Source of the DNA: Sphingobacteriaceae bacterium UBA2059
GTDB taxonomy: Bacteria; Bacteroidota; Bacteroidia; Sphingobacteriales; Sphingobacteriaceae
Direction: 5' to 3'
Length of the DNA: 12,731 nt
NCBI GenBank assembly: GCA_002332615.1
Contig: DDAL01000008.1
Span: forward strand, 514,125-526,855
Shown here: positions 1 to 7,880 of the stretch, piece by piece
Position numbering within the stretch: the stretch's first letter is position 1
Layout: each line of letters begins with the position of its first letter
The notes under the pieces: model-generated
Told to the model about the DNA's origin: nothing
Seen by the model: the letters and a program-made list of their open reading frames with translations, nothing else
Database searches by the model: none
Program-made: the position numbers and the translations under genes

Positions 1-927
1 AGCTTTGGACGGAGAGCTATTTTGGCCGCCCGCCAAACCTTGGTGTCTAAGGTTTTGGAGCTCGAAAAGGATGAAATATTCCGCAAATATAAAGACCGTG
101 TAGGCGAAATTGTAATTGGCGAGGTTTACCAGGTGTGGAAAAAAGAAACGCTTGTGCTGGATGATGAAGGGAATGAGTTGCTGATGCCTAAAACGGAGCA
201 GATACCGGCTGACTATTTTAAGAAAGGGGATACGGTGCGTGCGGTGGTTCTTAAGGTGGATATGATGAATAATAATCCGAAAATTATTATTTCGCGTACG
301 GCTCCTGAGTTTTTGCAGCGTTTGTTTGAAATGGAAGTCCCTGAGATTTTTGACGGACTTATTACCATTAAGAAAATTGTGCGTGAACCTGGCGAGCGAG
401 CTAAGGTTGCGGTAGAATCTTACGATGACAGGATTGATCCGGTGGGCGCTTGTGTGGGTATGAAAGGCTCGAGAATACATGGTATTGTTCGTGAGCTGAA
501 GAATGAGAATATTGATGTTATTAACTATACAACCAATCTTTCTCTTTATATTCAGCGTGCATTGAGCCCCGCAAAAATTACGTCTATTAAGCTGGATGAT
601 GAGAGCAAGCATGCGGCGGTGTATCTTAAACCTGATCAGGTTTCTTTGGCGATAGGCAGAGGAGGTCATAATATCAAACTTGCCGGTAAACTGACCGGGT
701 ATGAGATTGATGTTTACAGGGAAGCTCCGGATGATGATGAGGACGTGGATCTGGAAGAATTTGCAGATGAAATTGATGGCTGGATCATTGATGAGTTTAA
801 GCGTATTGGGTTGGATACTGCTAAGTCTGTGCTTGAACTGCCTTTGGATGAGCTTGCAAAGCGTACAGATCTTGAAGAGAATACCATTAAGGAAGTAATG
901 GAAATATTAAGAGCCGAATTTGAATAG
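1..927 (+). CDS. nusA: Transcription termination/antitermination factor NusA (5'-truncated by window edge)
   Basis: NusA binds RNA polymerase and nascent RNA, modulating pausing, termination and antitermination in the cytoplasm. The reading frame is open from base 1, and the first codons (SFGRRAI...) already match the end of the NusA N-terminal domain. The TTG at base 22 is therefore not the real start. Roughly 100 residues are probably missing, judging from family lengths near 410 residues in this phylum. In the 308 residues present, an S1 domain comes first (about 30-95, GEIVIGEV). Next is KH1 with GACVGMKGSR (about 149-158), then KH2 with the GRGG loop (219-222), where GKGG is more usual. 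An acidic linker and a short helical tail follow (DEIDGWIIDEF onward). There are no long E. coli-type C-terminal acidic repeats. The gene ends 85 bp before infB on the same strand, the normal nusA-infB order, so co-transcription is likely. Confidence 0.96.
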   Translation, partial: SFGRRAILAARQTLVSKVLELEKDEIFRKYKDRVGEIVIGEVYQVWKKETLVLDDEGNELLMPKTEQIPADYFKKGDTVRAVVLKVDMMNNNPKIIISRTAPEFLQRLFEMEVPEIFDGLITIKKIVREPGERAKVAVESYDDRIDPVGACVGMKGSRIHGIVRELKNENIDVINYTTNLSLYIQRALSPAKITSIKLDDESKHAAVYLKPDQVSLAIGRGGHNIKLAGKLTGYEIDVYREAPDDDEDVDLEEFADEIDGWIIDEFKRIGLDTAKSVLELPLDELAKRTDLEENTIKEVMEILRAEFE

Positions 928-1012
928 TATGAAGTGAACAACGGTTTGGCTAGGTAACTACGTGATAAAAACGTATTTTTGTTTTAATTTTTAAAAGGAC
1001 AGGTAATTTTAG

Positions 1013-4000
1013 ATGTCAGAAGGTAAAAGTATAAATTTACTAAAAGCAGCAAAGGAGTTGAATATTGGCTTATCCACTGCGGTAGAGTCTTTGGCTAAAA
1101 AAGGCTTTAAGTTAGAGGCGAAGCCGAATTCAAAGCTTACAGAGGAAATGTATGGCGCTCTTTTGAAGGAGTATCAGGGCGATAAGATTGTTAGAGAAGA
1201 AGCAAGACAGATCGTTATAGGAAAAATACGTCGTGATGATACTGCTCCCTCTGCATCTGATAAGCCTGAAACTAAACATGGCACTGAGTTTGAGCAGGAG
1301 GATATCCTTATTAAGAATACAGGATCGGGAGGGGGCTCGTCTCATGTTAAAGACAGAGTTAAGCCCGAGCCTGAACCAGCTGCTTCAAGTGAAGAGCCAG
1401 CTGAGAAGGACGAAGCGCATTTGCGCGGGGTTAAGGTTATTGGTAAAATAGACCTGAACTCTATAAATAAGCGTAAGCCTGATGCTCCTAACATTTCTGA
1501 AGCTCCTGTGGCTGAGGCTCCGGCCGCCAGCCAGGAGGCTAAACCTGTAAAGGAAAGCCCTGCACCTGAGATGAAGGCGGAACCCGTGAAAGCAAAGGCT
1601 GAAACGCAAGAGCTGCAAAAGCCTGTAAAGCAGGCGCCTGTAGTTGAACTGCCTGCTGAAAAACAAGCAGTCGAGCCCGAAGCACCCGCTGAAATTAAAA
1701 AGCCGGAACCTGTTGCTGAACAGAAGCCTGAACCAGCACCCTCTGCTCCGGCTGTTGATTCCGTTGAGAAAAAAGAAGAAGCTGGTTCAGTATTAAACGA
1801 AACTAAAGATAATAAGGTGAGCACTGCTGAGCCTGTTGATATTAAAAAGACGCCGGAAGAAACAGCAAGTCCGGCTGTAACTGAACAGGCTCCTAAAACT
1901 GAGGAAGCCCCTAAAGCAGTAGCTCCTGTTGATGATGTAATACGGGCCCGTGCAAAAAGGCTTACCGGCCCTAATGTAGTGGGCAAGATTGATCTTTCGG
2001 CTCAAATGCCTCGCAGAAAAGACCAGCCTGTGGCTTCTTCTTCTAATTCGGCAAATGATCATCGCCGAAAGAGAAAGCGCAAAGACCAGCCGGCGACAGG
2101 TACGCCTGCTACGGGCGATCAGAGAGGCGGTCAAACAGGCACGCGTACCCCTGGTACCCACCAGCCGGGTTCTCGTCCGCCGGGATCCCATCCGGGCGGA
2201 AGGCCCGATTTCAGGGGTGGTGCTAACAGGCCTTCGGGCTCAAGGCCGGACTTTAGGGGAAACAGAAATGCTCCAAGAACGGATACTCCTAAAGAGGAAC
2301 CTTCAGAAAAAGATATTCAGGACCAGATCAAAGCAACGCTTGCTCGTTTGAGCGGTGCCGGTAAGTCTGGAAAGTTTGCTCAGCGCGCTAAGTTGCGCCG
2401 GCAAAAAAGAGATGATGTAGCCCTGTCTGCTGAAGAAGCTGCACAAGAAAAAGAGATGCAGGCAAAAGTATTGAAGGTAACGGAATTTGTTACTGCCAAT
2501 GAGCTTGCCAATATGATGGATGTTCCTGTAACTCAGGTTATATCTACTTGTATGAGTCTGGGTATGTTTGTTTCGATCAATCAACGCCTGGATGCAGAAG
2601 CACTGACTATTGTAGCCGATGAATTTGGCTATATGGTGGAGTTTGTTAAACCACAGGATGAAGAGGCAAGTTTAGAAGAAGTTGATAATCCTGAAAACCT
2701 TGTTCCAAGAGCGCCGATTGTAACTGTAATGGGTCACGTTGACCATGGTAAAACATCTTTACTGGACTTTATAAGAAAGACAAATGTAATATCCGGCGAA
2801 GCTGGTGGTATAACCCAGCATATTGGTGCTTATGAGGTGAAGCTTGAAGACGGCCGTAAAATGACCTTCCTTGATACTCCGGGACACGAGGCTTTTACTG
2901 CGATGCGTGCAAGAGGTGCTAAAATTACGGATATTGCTATTATAGTAATTGCTGCCGATGATAGTGTGATGCCTCAAACTCGTGAGGCTATTAATCATGC
3001 ACAGGCTGCTAACGTGCCCATCGTATTTGCTTTTAGCAAGGTTGATAAACCTGGTGCAAATCCGGATAAGATACGTGAACAGCTGGCAGCTATGAATATA
3101 TTGGTTGAGGACTGGGGTGGCAAATATCAGTGCCAGGAGATTTCTGGTAAAACAGGGATGAACGTAGATCTGCTGCTCGAAAAGGTGTTACTCGAAGCTG
3201 AGCTTCTTGAGCTGAAAGCTGAACCTAATAAGCGTGCGACAGGTACGGTCATTGAAGCCGCGCTGGATAAAGGACGCGGTATTGTTACGACTGTGCTAAT
3301 TCAGGCTGGTACCCTTCATGTGGGAGATCCTATCCTTGCCGGAAGTTATAGCGGCCGGGTGAAAGCGTTGACTAACGAACGCGGTCAGCGGGTGGATAAA
3401 GCGGGTCCTTCTACCCCTGTTCAGGTATTGGGTATGACTGGCGCGCCTACTGCCGGCGACAAGTTCAATGCACTTGAGAGCGAAACGGATGCGCGTAATA
3501 TTGCTAATAAGCGCTTGCAGCTGCAACGCGAGCAGGGCTTGCGTTCTCAGAAACATATCACACTGGATGAGATTGGGCGCAGGCTTGCTATTGGTAACTT
3601 TAAGGAGTTAAATATTATTGTTAAGGGTGACGTTGATGGTTCTATCGAGGCCTTGTCTGACTCTTTATTGAAGTTGTCTACTGAGGAGATTCAGGTGAAC
3701 ATTATTCATAAATCGGTTGGTCAGATTTCAGAATCGGATGTATTGCTGGCTTCGGCATCAGATGCAATCATTATAGGATTCCAGGTGCGGCCGTCAGGCG
3801 GTGCGAGAAAGCTTGCTGAGCAGGAATCTATTGATATTCGTTTATATTCTATTATTTATGACGCTATCAATGAGGTGAAAGCGGCTATGGAGGGAATGCT
3901 TGCTCCTGAGTTTGAAGAAAAAATTACGGCTAACGTTGAAATACGTGAAACATTTAAGATAAGCAAGGTTGGTACTATTGCGGGATGTATGGTGCTGGAT

Positions 4001-4213
4001 GGTAAGATTAACCGTAATAGCAAAGTGCGTATTGTGAGGGATGGAGTAGTGGTCTACACCGGTGAGCTTGCTTCACTGAAACGCTATAAAGATGATGTTA
4101 AAGAGGTTTCTGCCGGTTACGAGTGTGGCTTGAATATTCATAATTTTAATGACATTAAGGTTGGCGATATAGTGGAAGCTTATGAAAATGTTGAAGTAAA
4201 AAGGAAGCTCTGA
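1013..4213 (+). CDS. infB: Translation initiation factor IF-2
   Basis: IF2 is the GTPase that delivers initiator fMet-tRNA to the 30S subunit and promotes subunit joining. The ATG is preceded by AAGGA (995-999, 13 nt away), a weak but usable ribosome-binding site. At 1066 residues it is long, as in other Bacteroidota. An IF2_N-like helical domain spans about 1-60. A low-complexity Pro/Glu/Lys/Ala linker runs to about 345, followed by a basic RRKRKRK patch (351-357) and an Arg/Gly/Pro-rich stretch to about 425. A second IF2_N-like domain lies at about 486-545. The G domain has G1 GHVDHGKT (574-581), G3 DTPGHE (621-626, with the catalytic-type His625), G4 SKVD (675-678) and G5 SGK (711-713). 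Domains II and III and the tRNA-binding C2 domain follow, with the conserved GELASLKRYKDD block near the end. The oddities are Ser in place of Asn in the NKxD motif, and repeated GKI motifs in the linker. The identification is certain. Confidence 0.98.
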   Translation: MSEGKSINLLKAAKELNIGLSTAVESLAKKGFKLEAKPNSKLTEEMYGALLKEYQGDKIVREEARQIVIGKIRRDDTAPSASDKPETKHGTEFEQEDILIKNTGSGGGSSHVKDRVKPEPEPAASSEEPAEKDEAHLRGVKVIGKIDLNSINKRKPDAPNISEAPVAEAPAASQEAKPVKESPAPEMKAEPVKAKAETQELQKPVKQAPVVELPAEKQAVEPEAPAEIKKPEPVAEQKPEPAPSAPAVDSVEKKEEAGSVLNETKDNKVSTAEPVDIKKTPEETASPAVTEQAPKTEEAPKAVAPVDDVIRARAKRLTGPNVVGKIDLSAQMPRRKDQPVASSSNSANDHRRKRKRKDQPATGTPATGDQRGGQTGTRTPGTHQPGSRPPGSHPGGRPDFRGGANRPSGSRPDFRGNRNAPRTDTPKEEPSEKDIQDQIKATLARLSGAGKSGKFAQRAKLRRQKRDDVALSAEEAAQEKEMQAKVLKVTEFVTANELANMMDVPVTQVISTCMSLGMFVSINQRLDAEALTIVADEFGYMVEFVKPQDEEASLEEVDNPENLVPRAPIVTVMGHVDHGKTSLLDFIRKTNVISGEAGGITQHIGAYEVKLEDGRKMTFLDTPGHEAFTAMRARGAKITDIAIIVIAADDSVMPQTREAINHAQAANVPIVFAFSKVDKPGANPDKIREQLAAMNILVEDWGGKYQCQEISGKTGMNVDLLLEKVLLEAELLELKAEPNKRATGTVIEAALDKGRGIVTTVLIQAGTLHVGDPILAGSYSGRVKALTNERGQRVDKAGPSTPVQVLGMTGAPTAGDKFNALESETDARNIANKRLQLQREQGLRSQKHITLDEIGRRLAIGNFKELNIIVKGDVDGSIEALSDSLLKLSTEEIQVNIIHKSVGQISESDVLLASASDAIIIGFQVRPSGGARKLAEQESIDIRLYSIIYDAINEVKAAMEGMLAPEFEEKITANVEIRETFKISKVGTIAGCMVLDGKINRNSKVRIVRDGVVVYTGELASLKRYKDDVKEVSAGYECGLNIHNFNDIKVGDIVEAYENVEVKRKL

Positions 4214-4236
4214 TAGCTTTCTTTAATCAGTTAACT

Positions 4237-4265
4237 AAAAGCGGCTTCGGCCGCTTTTGTCTTTT
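4237..4265 (+). terminator. Intrinsic terminator after infB (C(UUCG)G tetraloop)
   Basis: A perfect 9-bp stem (AAAAGCGGC at 4237-4245 pairing with GCCGCTTTT at 4250-4258) closes a TTCG loop. It forms the unusually stable C(UUCG)G tetraloop. A broken T-tract (TTTTGTCTTTT, to 4265) follows. It sits 23 bp after the infB stop and ends only 8 bp before the ATG of the next gene. The A-run on the 5' side makes it potentially bidirectional. Confidence 0.9.
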
Positions 4266-4273
4266 AATTGAAT

Positions 4274-4981
4274 ATGAACCACCTGATTATAAACGTTATT
4301 CATGTGAAAGGCAATAGGGAGCGGGAAGCTTATATTGTGAATGAACTTTCAAAAGTGCCCTTTAAGTATGAGTTTGTTTTGGATGGAAATATCGAAGATC
4401 TTTCTAGAGAACGTCTTGCCGAGTTTTTTGACGGGCCTTTGCTGGTTCCTTCTCCCGCTTCTTCGTGTGCTTTCAAGCACTTTCTGGCCTACGAGAAGTT
4501 AAGCAGAGAAGGATCACTTCTTTTAATTATGGAAGATGATATTGAGTTGTTCCCGGGGTTTTATAGGATGTTTACAAAGTCTCTGGAAGAAATTAAGCAA
4601 AGCATGAGCAATTTTCTTGTTAATTACGAGCTTTCTCTGACCCTCTTTGTAAACCGGAGCGAACAGAAGCCTGACAAGGTGCTCTATAAAAAGGAGCGTG
4701 CGAAATGTACCGGCCTTTATCTTATTGATGCTGAAGCAGCACGAAATATTTTGCAATATGCTCGTGAGAACAAATGTTCTGTGCCGATTGACATATTTCA
4801 TGATGAACTGGTAAGAAAGGGCATCATCAACATGTATTGGAGTCATCCTTCTATTGGCCAGCAGATGAGCCACAATGGCAAGGTGAAATCATTGATTGAT
4901 AATAAGGCGAGCGGTGGCAAGAGGCAGCTTATCTATAAGCTTAAGATGGCTTACAGAAAGATACGCCAGTTTTTTAGTTAG
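4274..4981 (+). CDS. GT25-family glycosyltransferase (LPS/LOS sugar transferase-like)
   Basis: This is a 235-residue protein resembling glycosyltransferase family 25, whose bacterial members (Lic2A/LgtB types) transfer galactose or related sugars onto lipooligosaccharide at the cytoplasmic face of the inner membrane. It opens with a short beta strand (HLIINVIHVKGN) of the kind GT25 enzymes use near their N-terminus. A SSCAFKHFLAYEKL segment precedes LLIMEDDIEL, in which E87-D88-D89 is the family's EDD metal/nucleotide-sugar motif. Further on are CTGLYLIDAEAA (the usual xGxxxYLI-type block), HDE at 176-178 and SHPSIGQQ. The C-terminus is basic (KLKMAYRKIRQFF), consistent with membrane association. 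I chose ATG 4274; an in-frame TTG at 4268 would add two residues. There is no clear Shine-Dalgarno, and the infB terminator lies immediately upstream, so expression must use a promoter near the infB end or read-through. Acceptor and donor cannot be told from sequence. Confidence 0.8.
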   Translation: MNHLIINVIHVKGNREREAYIVNELSKVPFKYEFVLDGNIEDLSRERLAEFFDGPLLVPSPASSCAFKHFLAYEKLSREGSLLLIMEDDIELFPGFYRMFTKSLEEIKQSMSNFLVNYELSLTLFVNRSEQKPDKVLYKKERAKCTGLYLIDAEAARNILQYARENKCSVPIDIFHDELVRKGIINMYWSHPSIGQQMSHNGKVKSLIDNKASGGKRQLIYKLKMAYRKIRQFFS

Positions 4982-5010
4982 GTTACCGTCGGTGGCGGAG
5001 TGTTCTCCTG
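4982..5010. other. 29-bp convergent gap without an evident terminator
   Basis: The stop codons of the GT25 gene (+) and the ABC exporter gene (-) face each other across 29 bp. I see only a weak GC-rich partial repeat (ACCG/CGGT around 4985-4993) and no stem followed by a T-tract on either strand. The two transcripts may therefore overlap at their 3' ends. Confidence 0.5.
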
Positions 5011-6834
5011 CTACTGCTCTCTGAACGTTTGCATCTCGATCAGTTTCCTGTATACTCCGTTTCTTTGTATAAGCTCATGATGGGTGCCCGACTCTATAAC
5101 AGCTCCTGCTTCAAGTACTACAATAAGATCAGCATTCTGTATAGTGCTTAACCGGTGTGCTATAACCAACGACGTTCTGTTTTCCATTAGCTTATTGAGT
5201 GCTTCTTGCACAAGCTTTTCCGACTCGGTGTCAAGTGCAGATGTCGCTTCGTCCAAAAGCATAATAGGAGGGTTGTTTAATACTGCCCGAGCGATACTTA
5301 TACGTTGCTTTTGGCCCCCTGACAGCTTTACACCCCGATCCCCTACATTTGTCTGGTAGCCGTCTTCAGTATTAAGTATAAATTCATGAGCATTGGCAAT
5401 TTTAGCAGCTGCTTCTACTTGCTGAAGCGTAGCGTTTGTCTTGCCGAACGCGATATTGTTAAAAATGCTGTCGTTAAATAGCACAGATTCCTGGCTGACA
5501 AAGCCAATTTGCGCCCGTAGGGAATCAATGGTAATGTCCTGTATGTTTAAGCCGTCAATAAAAATAGAGCCTTCTTTTGGTTCAATAAATCGTAGCAAGA
5601 GGTCCATTAAAGTCGATTTTCCACCTCCCGAGGGTCCCACTAGGGCCACGGTCTCTCCAGCTTTTATAGTGAGGTTGATATGCTTTAATATAGGTTTTTC
5701 ATCGTAACTAAAGGATACGTCTTTTATCTGAAGCGAATCTTTGAATGCGGTGATTACGGTGGCATTTGCTTTATCTGTTATTTCGGGCTTCACGTCCACC
5801 AGCTCTAGTACCCTTTCTCCTGCTGCAATGCCCAGATTAATTGTACTGAAAGAGTCCGAAAGTGCTTTTGCGGGTCTCATTAGCTGAGAGAAGATAGCGA
5901 TATAACCAATAAACTCTTTCGGTTCCAGCTCCTGGCTTCCGCTTAAAACAAGGCTTCCTCCATACAGTACAATTATGGCTACCATTAATACTCCAAGAAA
6001 CTCAGAAACAGGCGAGCCCAACTGTTGCCTGCGTGCTATGCTTCTATTTATATCGGAGTAAGTTTCGTTTTCCTTGTGAAATCTGTTTTTTACAAAGTTT
6101 GTGGCATTAAAAGCCTTGATAATTCTGATGCCGGATAATGCTTCATCTAAGTAACTTACCATTGTTGCATAGGATGACTGAGATTTGCTTGCCCTGCTTT
6201 TTAAGCTTTTTACAAGCCTGGCAATAACAGTAGCCGAAATAGGGATAATGAGGATTGAAAATATGGACAGCTTATAAGAAATGCTGAACAGAGTAACCAG
6301 ATAGGCTATCAGCTGAAATGGCTCGCTGAAGATCACTTTCAGCGTGCCGGTTACCGTAAACTGGACAACCTGAACGTCTGACGTGACTTTCGATATGATA
6401 TCGCCTTTTCTTTCGCTGTTAAAGAAGCCCAGATGCATATCCATAACGTTATCAAATACTGCTTTTCGCAAGTTTAATAAGGTTTGAATACGCAGATTTT
6501 CCATGATGCGCTGAGAGGTATATTTAAATACATTGCTTAACAAGACCGAAAGGACAATAACTCCGCAGATGATTTTAAGAGTATCATATGTGCCGTAAGT
6601 GTTATTGATCTGCTGGCTATAATAATTGAAGTTTGCCAGAAGATCATACCAATGATCTGGTTTTTGATACACGGTTTGTGTTCCGATACTGTTAAAAAGA
6701 ACTCCTAACAAGGGAATAAGTAAAGCAAGGTTAAGCGTATTGAAAATGACTCCAAGGAATGCACTTAATATATAAGGGATAGCGAACTTCTGCAGCGGTT
6801 TTGCAAAGGATAGTAAACGAAAGTATGTCTTCAT
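5011..6834 (-). CDS. MsbA-like ABC exporter (fused permease and ATPase)
   Basis: This is a 607-residue half-transporter of the lipid/multidrug exporter class (MsbA/LmrA type), expected to act as a homodimer in the inner membrane. The N-terminal ~330 residues form a six-helix transmembrane domain; hydrophobic segments are visible at about 17-45, 85-105, 165-205 and 280-300. The ATPase domain is complete: Walker A GPSGGGKST (400-408, Lys406), Q-loop VSQESVLF, signature LSGGQ (504-508), Walker B LLDEAT (Asp528, catalytic Glu529) and the H-loop His560 in AHRLST. It lies 59 bp downstream of a GT9 gene on the same strand, and a GT25 gene converges on it. That setting favours a role in flipping lipid A-core or another glycolipid rather than drugs, but substrate is an inference. 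The ATG is supported by the typical MKTYFRLLSFAKP opening of Bacteroidota homologues. Confidence 0.93.
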   Translation of the reverse strand: MKTYFRLLSFAKPLQKFAIPYILSAFLGVIFNTLNLALLIPLLGVLFNSIGTQTVYQKPDHWYDLLANFNYYSQQINNTYGTYDTLKIICGVIVLSVLLSNVFKYTSQRIMENLRIQTLLNLRKAVFDNVMDMHLGFFNSERKGDIISKVTSDVQVVQFTVTGTLKVIFSEPFQLIAYLVTLFSISYKLSIFSILIIPISATVIARLVKSLKSRASKSQSSYATMVSYLDEALSGIRIIKAFNATNFVKNRFHKENETYSDINRSIARRQQLGSPVSEFLGVLMVAIIVLYGGSLVLSGSQELEPKEFIGYIAIFSQLMRPAKALSDSFSTINLGIAAGERVLELVDVKPEITDKANATVITAFKDSLQIKDVSFSYDEKPILKHINLTIKAGETVALVGPSGGGKSTLMDLLLRFIEPKEGSIFIDGLNIQDITIDSLRAQIGFVSQESVLFNDSIFNNIAFGKTNATLQQVEAAAKIANAHEFILNTEDGYQTNVGDRGVKLSGGQKQRISIARAVLNNPPIMLLDEATSALDTESEKLVQEALNKLMENRTSLVIAHRLSTIQNADLIVVLEAGAVIESGTHHELIQRNGVYRKLIEMQTFREQ

Positions 6835-6893
6835 CTAATCAGATCAAGATGCAAATGTATTAAAATACAGCAATTTAATGATTTTATGTATTG

Positions 6894-7880
6894 TCAGCGG
6901 TCTTGTTTTGACCACTTGTTGACTATATTAAATACCATCTCAACTGTTATAGTATCCATATCTGCGTCTTTGCACTGCAAATATGAAGCGTTTTTACCTA
7001 CAGGCCCCCATCGGAAACCTTCTTTTGTCCGGATGTCAGTATAGAGCCCTAAGGTATCTATGCCTGTAGCTGCTGCTATGTGTACCGGTCCGGTACTGGC
7101 AGCTATCAAACCATCTGCCTGAGAGATGAAAGAAATAAACTGTTCGAGGGTCAAGGTTCCGCTGATATCCACCACGTGGGATGGCAGCGATTTGATCCAT
7201 GGTTTTAGCGTTAAAGCTTCATTGGGCGAGCCGCTTATAAATACACGGTACCTGGAAGCGTCAAGGCACTCAATCAGTCTTGAAAAATTTCTCAGGCTCC
7301 ATTCAAGACTATTACCATGCGACTTGGGATGGATGATCAGGTTGTATTTTTCTGTTGAAAGCTTTAATTGGGTGTCCTTCTCAAGAGCAGCGATCTTATT
7401 CATTCCATATAGAGAGGGGATTACATCCAGCGTTGCAATTTCATTGATGCCTATACCCTCTAGAAGCTTCATGTTTAACTGAGCTTCATGCAGCAATGAT
7501 CGTTTTCGCGAAAAAGCGACAAAGCTGTTACAGGTAGTTAAGTGAAAAACGCGGTAAACCGTGCCTACTCGCTTGGGTATTAAGGCTTGCCTGGCAAGTT
7601 TTGCAAGTTGCCGGTCGGGCCTTAGAAAGATAATGGCATCTGCGTTTTCAGATTTAAGCAGGCTAACTGTCTCCTCATCGCTTTTTCCTTTCCAGGCGTC
7701 CTGGCTGATGTATCCGTCTACGAACGTACTTGTTTCGGCGATCGGTTTTGCATACGTTCGTCCCAACATGTAGACTTTAGACTGGGGGTAATATGCTTTT
7801 ATCATCGCGCAAAACGGCAAAGCGAGTACCATATCACCTATTGCATCATTTCTTGACACTATTATTTTGTTAAAAGGCAT
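6894..7880 (-). CDS. GT9-family glycosyltransferase (ADP-heptose:LPS heptosyltransferase-like)
   Basis: This 328-residue protein has the two-Rossmann GT-B layout of glycosyltransferase family 9, which adds heptose (WaaC/WaaF/RfaF type) or related sugars to the LPS inner core from the cytoplasmic side. The N-terminal motif VSRNDAIGDMVLALP (8-22) is the standard GT9 opening with the conserved Asp16. The second domain begins with IIHPKSHG (His184-Pro185-Lys186) and EWSLRNFSRLI. The nucleotide-sugar loop ASTGPVHIAAATG (261-273, His267) matches the family's (D/S)TGPxHxAAA signature. It is first in a minus-strand unit with the MsbA-like exporter 59 bp downstream, so both probably share a transcript. 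The promoter should lie in 7881-8000. I saw only a weak -7-like TAACTTTA (7904-7911, minus) there. GT9 members also act on non-heptose sugars, so the exact donor is open. Confidence 0.88.
   Translation of the reverse strand: MPFNKIIVSRNDAIGDMVLALPFCAMIKAYYPQSKVYMLGRTYAKPIAETSTFVDGYISQDAWKGKSDEETVSLLKSENADAIIFLRPDRQLAKLARQALIPKRVGTVYRVFHLTTCNSFVAFSRKRSLLHEAQLNMKLLEGIGINEIATLDVIPSLYGMNKIAALEKDTQLKLSTEKYNLIIHPKSHGNSLEWSLRNFSRLIECLDASRYRVFISGSPNEALTLKPWIKSLPSHVVDISGTLTLEQFISFISQADGLIAASTGPVHIAAATGIDTLGLYTDIRTKEGFRWGPVGKNASYLQCKDADMDTITVEMVFNIVNKWSKQDR

Noticed and set aside
958..990. Small hairpin TACGT-GATAAAA-ACGTA followed by a T-rich run between nusA and infB, as a possible attenuator.
   Set aside because: Only 5 bp and AT-rich, too weak to call a terminator between two genes that are normally co-transcribed.
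1342..1986. A 214-codon open frame on the minus strand inside infB, Ser/Ala/Gly-rich.
   Set aside because: It is the mirror of the low-complexity Pro/Glu/Lys linker of IF2. It has no domain, no sensible start context, and lies fully antisense to a certain gene.
4226..4240. A 15-base exact repeat, ATCAGTTAACTAAAA, at 4226-4240 and again at 12342-12356.
   Set aside because: The second copy encodes ordinary MFS residues (YQLTKN) and there is no flanking similarity or mobile-element structure. Chance in AT-rich sequence is adequate.
6852..6859. TACATTTG on the minus strand, a perfect -7 box 17 nt before the ABC exporter start, suggesting an internal promoter.
   Set aside because: No TTTG lies 19-21 nt upstream and the leader would be only about 10 nt. 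A single 8-mer with four fixed bases is expected by chance in AT-rich DNA.
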